This document shows, one piece after another, positions 9,193 to 18,256 of a stretch of DNA of 64,000 bases (the first letter of the stretch is position 1; every line of letters begins with the position of its first letter). The DNA is taken from contig NZ_VFOK01000001.1 in assembly GCF_006716095.1 (NCBI RefSeq), positions 558,001 to 622,000 on the forward strand. Reading direction: 5' to 3'. This DNA is from Barrientosiimonas humi. Its GTDB lineage: Bacteria; Actinomycetota; Actinomycetes; Actinomycetales; Dermatophilaceae. The notes beneath the pieces were generated by a model. The model was not told where the DNA came from, searched no databases, and was given only the letters and a program-made list of their open reading frames with translations. Both the position numbers and the translations under genes were made by a program.

Positions 9193-9267
9193 TCAGGCGT
9201 TGGGGCGCTTGCCGTGGTTGGCGCCCTTGCCCTTGCGCGAGCGACGCTTGCGGGCGCGCTTGCTCAT
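9193..9267 (-). CDS. Ribosomal protein bL37 (24 aa)
   Basis: Very short basic protein, MSKRARKRRSRKGKGANHGK followed by RPNA. It matches the actinobacterial large-subunit protein bL37, seen in mycobacterial ribosome structures and often annotated as an AURKAIP1/COX24-domain protein. The ribosome binding site AAGGAG is 6 nt before the ATG. Composition (Arg/Lys about 45%) and the invariant NHGKRPNA ending make the call firm despite the length. It is easily missed by gene finders with length cut-offs. Confidence 0.93.
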   Translation of the reverse strand: MSKRARKRRSRKGKGANHGKRPNA

Positions 9268-9447
9268 GGAGATCTCCTTGGGTTCGCTCCGGCACGAGAG
9301 CCGGAATCGCCCGCCATCGTCGCACATTCGGCGGCACGGCACCCAACCGAGCGCGTCTTCCGCATGGCAGAATGCGCGTTGTCATGTCCCCTCATGGCAC
9401 CGCGCACCCCCCGGTCCCCCGATCGTGGGGTCGACGAGAGGAAGTCC

Positions 9448-9537
9448 ATGAACGAGCAGCTGCTCTTGCTCCTGTCCGGCTCGGTTCCCCAGTCGCCGAC
9501 TGTTATCGGCTGGAACCCTGGTCCCGGGGGCAAGTGA
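9448..9537 (+). CDS. Small ORF (29 aa) translationally coupled to HD-GYP gene
   Basis: ATG preceded by GAGAGGAAG with proper spacing; encodes a 29-residue peptide starting MNEQLLLLLSGSVPQ and ending WNPGPGGK. Its stop overlaps the GTG of the next gene (GTGA), the same coupling used throughout this region. A CCCC-GATCG-TGGGG inverted repeat lies just upstream (about 9417-9431). It may be a real small protein or a leader peptide that sets translation of the HD-GYP protein. I recognise no family. Confidence 0.5.
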   Translation: MNEQLLLLLSGSVPQSPTVIGWNPGPGGK

Positions 9538-10928
9538 CTCCAAGCGCTAACCCCTCACACACTGCGGACCCCTCGCCAGAGCCCCCACGGCTCCCGGCGA
9601 GGGGTCCGTGGCCTTGGCGCTACGTCTCGGCACTGCTGCTGGCACTCGCGCTCGGTGTGGCGGCCGGCACATGGTGGGGCCCGGTTCGCCTGCACCCACC
9701 GACGCTCGCCCTGCTGATCGGTCTTGGGCTGGCGGCGGAGCTGCTGCGGCGCGTGGAGTCTGAGCGGAGGACCTCCGTCTCGTTCATCTCCGTCATCCTG
9801 ACCGCAGCCATCCCGCTTGTCGGCCCGGTGGGGGCTGCCTTGGTGGGCGCCCTGCCAGCGCTCGTCCAGCCGCGCGGGACGCCTGCGATCGCGCGGGCGT
9901 TCAATATGGCCCAGACGGGCCTCATCGGCCTGGCCGGCGGCTGCGTCTATCTCGGCGCGGGCGGGGCCATGGTCTTCGGAGCCAGTTCCGGCGTCACGGA
10001 TCTGTTGGCTGGCCTGCTGCTGCCCCTGCTGGTCGCCACGCTGGTCATGATGCTGCTCAACGCCGCCCTGATCGCCGGCATCCTGCGGCTGTCAGGGGGA
10101 ACGTCTCTGCGCTTCGCCTTCCTGCACACCTCGCGCGACGGTCTCGTGCTCTACCTCGGCTACGGCCTCGTCGGGTTCCTGTTCGTCGTGCTCTGGCAGG
10201 TCGAGCGGCTCGGACCGCTGAGCCTGCTGCTGGTCGTCGCCCCGCTCATGCTGGCCCAGTGGTCGATCAGCGGCCTGGTCGAGGAGCGCGAGACCCAGCT
10301 GCGCACCGTGCGCACGCTCGTGGCTGCCGTGGAGACTCGCGGCGCCCAGCGGCGCGGACAGGGGGAGCGGGTCGGCGAAGTCTGCGAGGCCATCGGTGAG
10401 CAGCTCGGCCTCACCCCGCGGATGTCCGAGGCGCTGCAGTTCGCGGCGGCGCTGCACAACGTGGGGCTGATCGCCCCGCCCGAGCGCGGCGAGGCCCGCC
10501 ACCTCACGCCGGACCGGGCGCGGCGCATCGCCGAGCACCCGACCCGCGGCGTGCAGATGCTGCAGCACATCGACTTCCTGGAGGAGTCGCGCAGCGCGAT
10601 CCTGCACCACCACGAGCGCTGGGACGGCGACGGCTATCCGCAGGGCCTCGCCGCCGAGCGGATCCCGCTGCTCGCGCGCATCGTGGCCGTGGCCGACGTC
10701 TACGTCGCGCTCACCTGGGGCCGCGACCGGATGCCGCCGGAGCAGGCGCTGGAGATCGTCGACGCCCGCGCCGGCACCCACCTGGACCCGCGCTGCGTCG
10801 CCGCGCTGCGCGCCGCGTGGGACCGCGGCCGGATCGTCGACCGGCCGCGCCCCGCCGGCCCCGACCTGCCGCTCGACCACGACGCCCCCGAGGTGTCCGA
10901 CCTGATGGCCTCGGGGGTGCCGCGGTGA
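9534..10928 (+). CDS. Membrane HD-GYP-like protein, degenerate (HN in place of HD)
   Basis: 464 aa from the GTG that overlaps the preceding small ORF. The N-terminal half (about 28-245) holds some six to eight hydrophobic helices. The C-terminal half is an HD-GYP-type phosphohydrolase fold: ALHNVGLIAPP (H308, N309), ILHHHERWDGDGYPQGL and RIVAVADVYVALT. The canonical metal-binding HD is HN here, while HH and GYP are kept, so c-di-GMP hydrolysis is doubtful. The following gene encodes a sister protein with the opposite loss. A sensory or scaffold role is inference. Confidence 0.8.
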   Translation: MTPSANPSHTADPSPEPPRLPARGPWPWRYVSALLLALALGVAAGTWWGPVRLHPPTLALLIGLGLAAELLRRVESERRTSVSFISVILTAAIPLVGPVGAALVGALPALVQPRGTPAIARAFNMAQTGLIGLAGGCVYLGAGGAMVFGASSGVTDLLAGLLLPLLVATLVMMLLNAALIAGILRLSGGTSLRFAFLHTSRDGLVLYLGYGLVGFLFVVLWQVERLGPLSLLLVVAPLMLAQWSISGLVEERETQLRTVRTLVAAVETRGAQRRGQGERVGEVCEAIGEQLGLTPRMSEALQFAAALHNVGLIAPPERGEARHLTPDRARRIAEHPTRGVQMLQHIDFLEESRSAILHHHERWDGDGYPQGLAAERIPLLARIVAVADVYVALTWGRDRMPPEQALEIVDARAGTHLDPRCVAALRAAWDRGRIVDRPRPAGPDLPLDHDAPEVSDLMASGVPR

Positions 10929-12265
10929 GCGGGGAGTCCTCCGTTCCCACCGGGCAGGCCGCGACGCCGGGGCTGGCCCGGGTGCAGCCGCGGCCGTGGG
11001 CCCAGACCCTCGTCGTGGTGCTGGCCGCTCTCACCGTGATCGTCGCGTTCGTGCTGCGCCTGCGGGGCGAGCGGCTCGGCACCCCCGAGCTGATGGTGCT
11101 CGGCTGCTTCTTCCTCGCGATGCTGGCCGGGGAGGCGCTGCGCCTCGACGGGCAGGACCACCCGATGATGTTCCCGCTGTCCGGGGCCGCCACCGCAGGG
11201 CTCGCGCTCGCGGGCGAGCTCGACGGGCGCACGCTCGGCTACGGCGCGGCCGAGGTGGTCATCGCCCAGGTCGCGGCCATGCTGCTCGGCGCGGCCTGGC
11301 TCCAGCACCGCACGGGCGGGCGGCCCCGGGTCCACCACTACGCCGTACGCCTGCTCGTCCTGTCCCTCGTCGCGGTCGTCTATCGCGAGGTGCCGCTCGG
11401 TCCGGGAGGTCGCACCCTGGTGGCTGCCGCGACCGACGGCACCCACGTGCGCTGGCAGGTGGCGCTGCTGATGCTCGCGGTGCTGCTGGCCGCGACCGTG
11501 CTGGCGTTCGCGCTGCAGCTCCTCCTGCGGCCGCGCGGCGGTCATCGCGCGCGGTGGCACTTCTTCCAGGAGGACGTGCGCTCGGCCCTCCCGGTCACCC
11601 TGGCCGCCATGTCGGCCGCCGTCGTGGTGGCGCTCGGCCTGCGGGCGCTCAGTCTGTTCGCCGTGCCGCTGTTCCTCACCCCGCTGGTGCTGATGGGGTT
11701 CGCCATCCAGCGCCAGCGCCGCGCGGGTCGCGCCCGGCAGCAGTCCATCGCCGCGCTGTCGCGGATGACCGACCTCGCCGGATACACCCGCGAGGGGCAC
11801 TCCGAGCGCGTCGCGGCGCTGTGCGACGTCGTCGGGCGGGCGATGCACCTGACCGACCGCGAGCTGGTCGACCTCGAGGCCGCCGCGCTGCTGCACGACA
11901 TCGGTCAGGTCGCGCTGCGCGACCCGATCCCCGGCGGGGCGACCGTCGGCCTCGCACCCGTCGACCAGGAGCGAATCGCCGACGACGGCGCCGCGATCGT
12001 GCGGCGCACCGAGGCGATGGACCGCCCCGCCACCATCATCAGCGAGCACCCGACGCCGTTCCGGATCCTGCGCGAGGAGGGCCGTCCGCTCTCACGGGCA
12101 GCGCGAATCCTGAAGGTCTGCAACGCTTTCGACGACCTCGGCGGCACGCGCGGCGACCGCGACGCCGCGCTCGAGCGGATCCTGCTGGGGCTCGGCTACG
12201 AGTACGACCCCGAGGTCGTCGACGCGCTGACCGAGGTCACCGAGCGGGTGACCCGCGCGGCCTGA
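10925..12265 (+). CDS. Membrane HD-domain protein (HD-GYP-like lacking GYP)
   Basis: 446 aa; the GTG start overlaps the previous stop (GTGA). N-terminal membrane region of about seven or eight helices (about 25-255). The C-terminal HD domain has an intact ALLHDIGQVAL (H324, D325), then ISEHPTPFRIL where the HH and GYP signature would be, and AARILKVCNAFDDL near the end. It therefore keeps HD but lacks GYP, the reverse of its neighbour. Shared architecture suggests tandem duplication. Activity and ligand unknown. Confidence 0.78.
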   Translation: MSGESSVPTGQAATPGLARVQPRPWAQTLVVVLAALTVIVAFVLRLRGERLGTPELMVLGCFFLAMLAGEALRLDGQDHPMMFPLSGAATAGLALAGELDGRTLGYGAAEVVIAQVAAMLLGAAWLQHRTGGRPRVHHYAVRLLVLSLVAVVYREVPLGPGGRTLVAAATDGTHVRWQVALLMLAVLLAATVLAFALQLLLRPRGGHRARWHFFQEDVRSALPVTLAAMSAAVVVALGLRALSLFAVPLFLTPLVLMGFAIQRQRRAGRARQQSIAALSRMTDLAGYTREGHSERVAALCDVVGRAMHLTDRELVDLEAAALLHDIGQVALRDPIPGGATVGLAPVDQERIADDGAAIVRRTEAMDRPATIISEHPTPFRILREEGRPLSRAARILKVCNAFDDLGGTRGDRDAALERILLGLGYEYDPEVVDALTEVTERVTRAA

Positions 12266-12274
12266 GCCGCGAGG

Positions 12275-14005
12275 TCAGGCCCGGCCGGCCGCGCCGCGTG
12301 CGCCGCCCTCCTGCTCGTCGACGGTCGGCTCGAACGGGTCCTGGTCGTACTGGTCGACCCGCGGGTCCCCGGCGTCGGCGTAGTAGTCACCCGGTGCCGT
12401 CGCGTCCTTGCCGTCGGGCACGCCGGCCGCCCGGAAGATCAGGGTCAGCAGCGCGGCGACGAGCATGTTGAGCACGAACGCCGTGAGCGCGATGTAGCCC
12501 AGCTGCTTGATCAGCGGGATGTCCAGCAGCGAGCCGCCGAAGTGCTCGGTCGCGGGGCTGGACACGGTGTAGGCGGCGTACGTGCCGTAGCCGAAGCCGA
12601 CCGCCCAGCCGGCCAGCAGCGCCCACCGGTGGAACCAGCGGGTGTAGAGGCCGCACACGATCGCCGGGAACGTCTGCAGGATCCAGATGCCGCCGAGCAG
12701 CTGGAAGTTGATGGCGTTCTGCTTGTCGAGCGTGAGAACGAAGCCCAGCGCGAACAGCTTGACCGCCAGCGACACCAGCTTGGAGACCTTCGCCTCCTGC
12801 GCGGGGGTCGCCTCGGGCCGGATCCACGCCTTGTAGACGTTGCGGGTGAAGGTGTTGGCGGCCGCGATCGACATGATCGCCGCCGGCACCAGCGCACCGA
12901 TCGCGATGGCCGCGAAGGCGATCCCGGTGAACCAGTCGGGGAACTGGTCCTCGATCAGCTGCGGCACCACGAGCTGCGGGTTCGGCTTGCCGTCGAGCCC
13001 GATGGGCTGGGTGCCGGCCGCGATCGCGACCCAGCCGAGCAGCGCCAGCAGCGCGAGCACGAACGAGTAGGCCGGCAGGATCGAGGCGTTGCGACGGATC
13101 GTGTCGCGGCTCTTGGAGGAGAGCACGGCGGTGATCGAGTGCGGGTACATGAACAGCGCCATCGCCGAACCGAAGGCGAGCGTGGCGTACGCGATGTGCT
13201 GGGTCGACGCGGGGACGAACGCCCCTGTCGGCTTGCCCGTCGCGGGGTTGGGGGTGTTCATCTTCTGCTCGGCCGCGGAGAAGATCGTGTCCCAGCCGCC
13301 GACCTTGCCCGGCAGGTAGAGGATCGCGACGATGATCACCAGGTAGATCAGCAGGTCCTTGACGAACGCGATGATCGCGGGCGCGCGCAGACCGCTGGAG
13401 TAGGTGTAGGCCGCGAGCAGCGCGAACGCGACGAACAGCGGCGCGTCCTTGGCGACGATGTTGTCGCTGCCGCCGATGCCGGCCACCTCGAGGACGGCCT
13501 GGATGCCGACCAGCTGCAGCGCGATGTAGGGCATCGTCGCGATGAACCCGGTCGCGGCGACCGCGAGCGCGAGGCCGCGCGAGCCGTACCGCCCCTGCAC
13601 GAAGTCGGCCGCGGTGACGTAGCCGTGGCGGTGGCTCACCGACCACAGCCGCGACATGAAGAAGAAGATCATCGGGTAGACGATGATCGTGTAGGGGACG
13701 GCGAAGAATCCGGACACCGCACCCGCGCCGTACATCGCCGCGGGAACCGCGATGAAGGTGTAGGCCGTGTAGAGGTCGCCGCCCAGCAGGAACCAGGTGA
13801 TCCAGGTGCCGAAGCTGCGCCCGCCGAGGCCCCACTCGTCGAGGGAGTCCAGCGAGTCGGCGCGGCGCCAGCGCGAGGCGAGGAAGCCCATGATCGTCAC
13901 CACGGCGAACAGCAGCACGAGGATGACGACGGCGACGGTGTTGACGCCCGTGTTGGGGGTGCTGGGGTCGGCGGCGCTCGGTGCGGCCGCGAGCAGCCCG
14001 GTCAT
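12275..14005 (-). CDS. Sodium:solute symporter, monocarboxylate uptake (MctP/ActP-like)
   Basis: 576-residue SSS-family transporter with about 13 hydrophobic segments. Typical features are WGLGGRSFGTWITWFLLGGD, TAYTFIAVPAAMYG, and GYVTAADFVQGRYGSR. The closest functional group is monocarboxylate/acetate/pyruvate permeases (MctP, MctC, ActP), inferred from similarity and from the adjacent DUF3311 gene, a common partner of these carriers. ATG overlaps the partner's stop as ATGA. It ends 9 bp from the convergent HD gene. Confidence 0.85.
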   Translation of the reverse strand: MTGLLAAAPSAADPSTPNTGVNTVAVVILVLLFAVVTIMGFLASRWRRADSLDSLDEWGLGGRSFGTWITWFLLGGDLYTAYTFIAVPAAMYGAGAVSGFFAVPYTIIVYPMIFFFMSRLWSVSHRHGYVTAADFVQGRYGSRGLALAVAATGFIATMPYIALQLVGIQAVLEVAGIGGSDNIVAKDAPLFVAFALLAAYTYSSGLRAPAIIAFVKDLLIYLVIIVAILYLPGKVGGWDTIFSAAEQKMNTPNPATGKPTGAFVPASTQHIAYATLAFGSAMALFMYPHSITAVLSSKSRDTIRRNASILPAYSFVLALLALLGWVAIAAGTQPIGLDGKPNPQLVVPQLIEDQFPDWFTGIAFAAIAIGALVPAAIMSIAAANTFTRNVYKAWIRPEATPAQEAKVSKLVSLAVKLFALGFVLTLDKQNAINFQLLGGIWILQTFPAIVCGLYTRWFHRWALLAGWAVGFGYGTYAAYTVSSPATEHFGGSLLDIPLIKQLGYIALTAFVLNMLVAALLTLIFRAAGVPDGKDATAPGDYYADAGDPRVDQYDQDPFEPTVDEQEGGARGAAGRA

Positions 14006-14316
14006 GCGCGCGGCTCCTGCTCGTCGTCACCGTGCTCGCGGCGCATCGTGTCGACCGGGTCGGCGGGGGCGCCGGTGCCGCGGGCGCGCTTGATCAGCGC
14101 GTGCGCGCTCAGCGTGCAGGCCGCCGTGAGGAAGACCCACAGCAGCTGGTACCACACGAAGAAGGGGAAGGCGCCGAGCCTGGGGCCGGTGCGGGCGTAC
14201 GTCGGCACGGCGGCGATGGCGATCATGGGCAGCAGGAGCAGCACGCCGGCTGCCCACAGCAGGGGGCGGTTCGACGGGGGGACTCCGTCGGGGCGCCGCG
14301 GGACGTCCTGGGACAC
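14002..14316 (-). CDS. DUF3311 membrane protein, symporter partner
   Basis: 104-residue protein with two hydrophobic helices (about 20-38 and 54-75) and the conserved FPFFVWYQLLWV segment of DUF3311. The GTG at 14316 has GGAGG 6 nt upstream, so the longer open frame up to 14562 is not used. Overlaps the symporter start by 4 nt, so the two are translationally coupled. Probably an accessory subunit. Confidence 0.85.
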   Translation of the reverse strand: MSQDVPRRPDGVPPSNRPLLWAAGVLLLLPMIAIAAVPTYARTGPRLGAFPFFVWYQLLWVFLTAACTLSAHALIKRARGTGAPADPVDTMRREHGDDEQEPRA

Positions 14317-14433
14317 CTTCGTCCTCCTTCGCGCTGGTGGCCGACCTGGCCAGAAGCACGCCGAACTTACCGGAGCCGGGGCGCGCGGCGGCCGGTTTTG
14401 CCCAACGGCGCGCGGGCTCTCGCGCGGCGAGAC

Positions 14434-14470
14434 GACGAGGCGCCCCGGACTGGGTCCGGGGCGCCTCGTC
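14434..14470. terminator. Strong hairpin terminator after sodN
   Basis: Perfect 17-bp inverted repeat with a 3-nt loop (arms 14434-14450 and 14454-14470, core GGCGCCCC/GGGGCGCC), 18 bp past the sodN stop on the minus strand. There is no long T tract, as usual in this GC range. Confidence 0.8.
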
Positions 14471-14488
14471 AGTCGTGCTGGGCCGTGG

Positions 14489-14896
14489 TCAGGAGGCCTT
14501 CTTCGTCTCGGCGAAGATCTTGGCGATCTCGTCGATCTTGCCGAGCAGCTGGTCGGCGACATCGACGTCGAAGCTGCCCTTGGTGCCGGTCGCGCCGGCG
14601 AGCTTGGTGGCCTCGTTCACCAGCGTGTTCAGCTGGGGGTACTTCTCGAAGTGCGGGGGCTTGAAGTAGTCGGTCCACAGCACCCACAGGTGGTGCTTGA
14701 CCAGCTCGGAGCGCTGCTCCTTGATGATCATTGCGCGCATGCGGAAGTCGGCGTCGTCGGGCTTGTCGGCGACCTTCTCGCAGATGGCCTTGACCGACTC
14801 GGCCTCGATGCGGGCCTGGGCGGGGTCGTACACGCCACACGGGAGGTCGCAGTGGGCGCTGACCTCGACGGTGGGGGCGAACAGACGGGCAAGCAT
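14489..14896 (-). CDS. sodN: Nickel superoxide dismutase precursor SodN
   Basis: Dismutates superoxide using a Ni hook. 135 aa from the ATG at 14896. The first 14 residues are a propeptide (ending APTVEVSA), after which HCDLPCGVYDP begins; H15, C16 and C20 become the Ni ligands His1, Cys2 and Cys6 once the propeptide is removed. A four-helix-bundle sequence follows, as in the Streptomyces enzyme. The ribosome binding site GAAGGG is 9 nt upstream. TAGCGT (about 14943-14948, minus strand) may be its -10. The processing protease gene sodX lies directly upstream. Confidence 0.95.
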   Translation of the reverse strand: MLARLFAPTVEVSAHCDLPCGVYDPAQARIEAESVKAICEKVADKPDDADFRMRAMIIKEQRSELVKHHLWVLWTDYFKPPHFEKYPQLNTLVNEATKLAGATGTKGSFDVDVADQLLGKIDEIAKIFAETKKAS

Positions 14897-15013
14897 GGGG
14901 CGAATCCCTTCGGTCTGGTGGCCTGGCTCGAACACTTCGCACGCTACCCAGCGCCGGCGCCGGGGAGCAGGGGCCCCAGCCAGATGCGACCTCGTCGCAG
15001 GAGGGCTGAGCGC

Positions 15014-15325
15014 TCAGCGCCGGGGCAGGCGCAGCAGCACCCGGGCGACCACGGCGCTCGCCGGCAGCGGCCCCACCGACCGGGAGTCCACGGCGCCCGG
15101 GGCGTCGGTGCGGTCCGACTCCACCCACCACTGCGTGCCGACCGCTCGCACGACCCGTTTCACCGCGAGCGGGCGGGGTCCGTCGGGCCCGGCGGGCAGC
15201 TGCACCACGTGGGCCCGTCCGGCGCGCACGCGCGCGCCGTAGCGCACGAGCAGGCGGTCACCGTCGACGTACGTCGGCTCCATCGAGCGGCCGCGCACGA
15301 CCGCGATGCCGAGAGGCAGCGGCAC
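15014..15325 (-). CDS. sodX: Ni-SOD maturation protease SodX (S26 signal peptidase-like)
   Basis: 103-residue soluble S26-type peptidase that trims the SodN propeptide to expose His1. Catalytic Ser14 in RGRSMEPTY and the general-base Lys in LAVKRVV are present. No membrane anchor is visible, in line with SodX acting in the cytoplasm. The GTG start is only 4 nt after the stop of the ABC ATPase gene, so transcription from the transporter operon is possible. sodN follows 117 bp later. The order sodX-sodN reverses the usual sodN-sodX. Confidence 0.88.
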   Translation of the reverse strand: MPLPLGIAVVRGRSMEPTYVDGDRLLVRYGARVRAGRAHVVQLPAGPDGPRPLAVKRVVRAVGTQWWVESDRTDAPGAVDSRSVGPLPASAVVARVLLRLPRR

Positions 15326-15329
15326 CCGG

Positions 15330-16202
15330 TCAGGCGTCGCCGGCGCGGCTCGCGCCGGTCGCGTCGTCGTGGATGTGCGCGTGCAGCGGGTCGGTGAGCG
15401 CCTCCTCGCGGTTGGTCTCCTCGGCGTGCACGCGGGACAGGAAGGCCTTGGTGCGCTCGTGCTGCGGGTTGCCGATGACCGCCTCGGGCGGGCCGGCCTC
15501 GACGACGACGCCGCCGTCCATGAACACGACCCGGTCGGCGACCTCGCGGGCGAACGCCATCTCGTGGGTGACCACGATCATGGTCATGCCGTCCTGGGCG
15601 AGCTCGCGCATCACGGTGAGCACCTCGCCGACGAGCTCGGGGTCGAGCGCCGAGGTGGGCTCGTCGAACAGCATCAGACGCGGCTTCATGGCCAGCGCCC
15701 GGGCGATCGCGACCCGCTGCTGCTGACCGCCGGACAGCTGCGCGGGGTAGTGGTCGGCGCGCTCGCTCAGCCCGACGCGGTCGAGCAGCTCCAGCGCGGC
15801 GCGGCGCGCCTCGCCCTTGCTGACGCGGCGGACCTGGACCGGCGCCTCCATGACGTTCTCGAGCGCGGTCTTGTGCGGGAAGAGGTTGAACCGCTGGAAG
15901 ACCATGCCGATCTCGCCGCGCTGGGCGGCGATCCGCTTGTCGTGCAGCCGGTGCAGCTGGCCGCCCTTGTCCTCGTAACCCATGAGCTCGCCGTCGACGA
16001 AGATCCGGCCGCCGTCGATGGTCTCCAGCTGGTTGATGCAGCGCAGGAAGGTGGTCTTGCCCGAGCCGGACGGTCCGAGCAGGCAGACGACCTCGCCCTC
16101 GTGCACCTGGATGTCGATGCCCGAGAGAACCTCGTTGCCGTGGAAGGACTTCGTGACGTTGACGGCGTCGACGAGCGCCTGGTCACCGCGGGTGGTGGTC
16201 AT
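15330..16202 (-). CDS. Polar amino-acid ABC transporter ATP-binding protein
   Basis: 290 aa, GlnQ/GltL-like. Walker A GPSGSGKT (43-50), Q-loop [13 protein letters not shown], signature LSGGQQQR, Walker [13 protein letters not shown], and the H-loop VVTHEM. About 35 C-terminal residues (acidic and His-rich, [20 protein letters not shown]) extend beyond the usual domain. Start ATG overlaps the permease stop (ATGA). Third gene of the SBP-permease-ATPase operon. Confidence 0.93.
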   Translation of the reverse strand: MTTTRGDQALVDAVNVTKSFHGNEVLSGIDIQVHEGEVVCLLGPSGSGKTTFLRCINQLETIDGGRIFVDGELMGYEDKGGQLHRLHDKRIAAQRGEIGMVFQRFNLFPHKTALENVMEAPVQVRRVSKGEARRAALELLDRVGLSERADHYPAQLSGGQQQRVAIARALAMKPRLMLFDEPTSALDPELVGEVLTVMRELAQDGMTMIVVTHEMAFAREVADRVVFMDGGVVVEAGPPEAVIGNPQHERTKAFLSRVHAEETNREEALTDPLHAHIHDDATGASRAGDA

Positions 16203-17170
16203 CAGGAGGAACCGCCTCTTCCGATCATCGTCGCCAGCTTGCGGGCGTTGTTCTCGCGCGTGCCGTAGCCACGGCCGAAGTGCCGCTCCAGGTAGTACTG
16301 CCCGATCATCAAGATCGTGCAGATGATGAGGTACCAGGCGAACCCGGCGAGGTAGGCGCCGATGACCCGGAAGGTGTCGTTGGCGACCTGGTCGACCTGG
16401 AACCACAGCTCCATCGAGATCGGGATGGCGAACATCAGCGAGGTGTCCTTGACCATCGCGATGGTCTCGTTGCCGGTCGGCGGGACGATGACCCGCATCG
16501 CCTGCGGCAGGATGATCCGCCGCATCGCCTTGCCGTTGCTCATGCCGAGGGCCTTGGCCGCCTCGTTCTGGCCGGTGTCGACCGACAGGATGCCGGCGCG
16601 GGCGATCTCGGCCATGTAGGCCGCCTCGGACAGGCCGAGCCCGATGATGCCGACCCAGATGGTCTGCGAGAGGGCGTTGACGTTGAGCGAGAAGAACGTC
16701 AGGTCGTTCGACAGCCCCACCCAGTCCGACAGCTCCTTGCCGAACGGCACCCCGATGTCGAGCACGGGATAGAGCGCGCCGGCGCTGCCGAGGAAGACCA
16801 GCAGCACCAGGCGCGGGATCGCCCGGAAGAACCAGGTGTAGACGAACGCCACGCCGCGCAGCACCGGGTTGTCCGACAGGCGCATCACCGCGAGGGTCAC
16901 GCCGAGCGTCACGCCGAGGATCATCGCCCCGATCGTCACGACGATGGTGCCCTTGGCGAGCCCCTCGAGCACCGGCGTGTAGTTCATGACGTTCGGCACG
17001 AAGCCGAGGTCCCACGCGGGGTTGGTCACCAGGGAGCTGATGCCCATCGCGACGACCACGGCGATGCCCGCCAGCGCGACCCAGCGCCAGGGATGGCGTA
17101 CGGGCTTGGCGTCGATCTTGCCCGGTCGCTCGGCCGGCGCGTCCGGCCGAGCGGAGGTGTCGGCCGACAT
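16202..17170 (-). CDS. Polar amino-acid ABC transporter permease
   Basis: 322-residue HisM/GlnP-type permease. An N-terminal hydrophilic stretch (1-28) precedes the first helix. Core features are [18 protein letters not shown], the EAA loop region [20 protein letters not shown] then [12 protein letters not shown], and [19 protein letters not shown]. Coupled on both sides by ATGA overlaps. A single permease suggests a homodimeric pore. Confidence 0.93.
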   Translation of the reverse strand: MSADTSARPDAPAERPGKIDAKPVRHPWRWVALAGIAVVVAMGISSLVTNPAWDLGFVPNVMNYTPVLEGLAKGTIVVTIGAMILGVTLGVTLAVMRLSDNPVLRGVAFVYTWFFRAIPRLVLLVFLGSAGALYPVLDIGVPFGKELSDWVGLSNDLTFFSLNVNALSQTIWVGIIGLGLSEAAYMAEIARAGILSVDTGQNEAAKALGMSNGKAMRRIILPQAMRVIVPPTGNETIAMVKDTSLMFAIPISMELWFQVDQVANDTFRVIGAYLAGFAWYLIICTILMIGQYYLERHFGRGYGTRENNARKLATMIGRGGSS

Positions 17171-18093
17171 CAGTCGGTCGCGGGGTTCACGGCGAAGGTG
17201 CTGATGGCGCCGGCCTTGGTGCCGTACTTGTCCAGGATCTTGTCGTACGACCCGTCGGACTTCATCGCGGTGAACGCCTTGGCGAGGGCCTGGCCGAACG
17301 CCTCGTCACCCTTGGGGAAGGCCACGCCGTAGGGCGCGGAGTCGTAGTTCTTGCCGACGAGCTCCAGCTTGCCCCCGCTCTTGTTGACCGCGTCGACCGA
17401 GACGGGCAGGTCGGCCGCCATGGCGTCGACGCGGCCCGAGGTCAGGTCGAGGGTGGCCCGGGTCTGGTTGTCCTGGATGAGCAGCTTGATCGGCTGCTTG
17501 CCCTCGCCGGTGCACTTCTTGCTGCGGTTCTGCAGGTCGGTGACCTGCACCGTGCCCTTCTGCACCGACATCGACAGGCCGCAGGGGGAGTCGGGGTTGA
17601 CCTTCTTGGGGTTGCCCTTGGCGGTGACCCACTGGGTGCCGGCGGTGAAGTAGGAGGTGAAGGAGACCGTCTGCTTGCGCTCGTTGTTGATCGTGAACGA
17701 GGAGATGCCGAGGTCGTACTTGCCGCCCTTGATGCCGAGGATGAGGCTGTCGAAGCCGGCGTTCTGGAAGTTGGCCTTCAGACCGAGCTTGCCGAGGGCG
17801 GCCGTCAGCAGCTCGACGTCCATGCCGACGATCGTCTTGCCGTCGGAGTCGAAGTACTCGTTCGGCGGGTAGGTCGCGTCGGTGCCGACGTTGAGCGTCC
17901 CCTTCGACCTGTACTTCTCGGGCACCTGGCCGGCCAGCGCGGTGTCCTTGGTGGCGCTCACCGTCGGGGCGGCGGAGGAGGCGCTGCCGCCCGGCTCGAG
18001 GGTGTCGGAGCCGCAGGCGGCGAGGGCGAGCGACGCGGCAGCGGCGGCGGCCGTGACGATCGGGAGGGCAGGACGACGGGTACGACTGCGCAT
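17170..18093 (-). CDS. Amino-acid ABC transporter substrate-binding lipoprotein
   Basis: 307 aa. Signal sequence with lipobox LAAC (Cys27), then the SBP_bac_3 domain: [28 protein letters not shown] and a late DLPVSVDAV segment. The ATG at 18093 has GGAAGGA about 8 nt before it and starts a proper signal peptide; the longer frame up to 18201 is rejected. It leads the operon. Substrate probably a polar amino acid; glutamate or glutamine cannot be separated here. Confidence 0.93.
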   Translation of the reverse strand: MRSRTRRPALPIVTAAAAAASLALAACGSDTLEPGGSASSAAPTVSATKDTALAGQVPEKYRSKGTLNVGTDATYPPNEYFDSDGKTIVGMDVELLTAALGKLGLKANFQNAGFDSLILGIKGGKYDLGISSFTINNERKQTVSFTSYFTAGTQWVTAKGNPKKVNPDSPCGLSMSVQKGTVQVTDLQNRSKKCTGEGKQPIKLLIQDNQTRATLDLTSGRVDAMAADLPVSVDAVNKSGGKLELVGKNYDSAPYGVAFPKGDEAFGQALAKAFTAMKSDGSYDKILDKYGTKAGAISTFAVNPATD

Positions 18094-18256
18094 GACGGGG
18101 GTCCTTCCACGGGCTGACGCCGGCCGACTGGGTGCCGGACGTGCAGAGTGTGCCAGCAACCCCGCCCGGTGGCCCGGAGCACCCGGAAAGGTTCTCCGCA
18201 CCGTGACCCGGGTGCGGCCGTCCGCAAGGGTGGCCCGACGCGGTTACGCTGGCGTC

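Noticed and set aside
12542-15397. 951-codon open frame on the plus strand antisense to the symporter, DUF3311 and sodN
   Set aside because: Composition is Arg/Gly/Asp-rich with no domain, and it lies opposite well-supported genes. It is a shadow caused by G/C at third positions. The same applies to 24198-28265 (+), 35443-37500 (-), 48819-51605 (-) and 61580-63883 (-).
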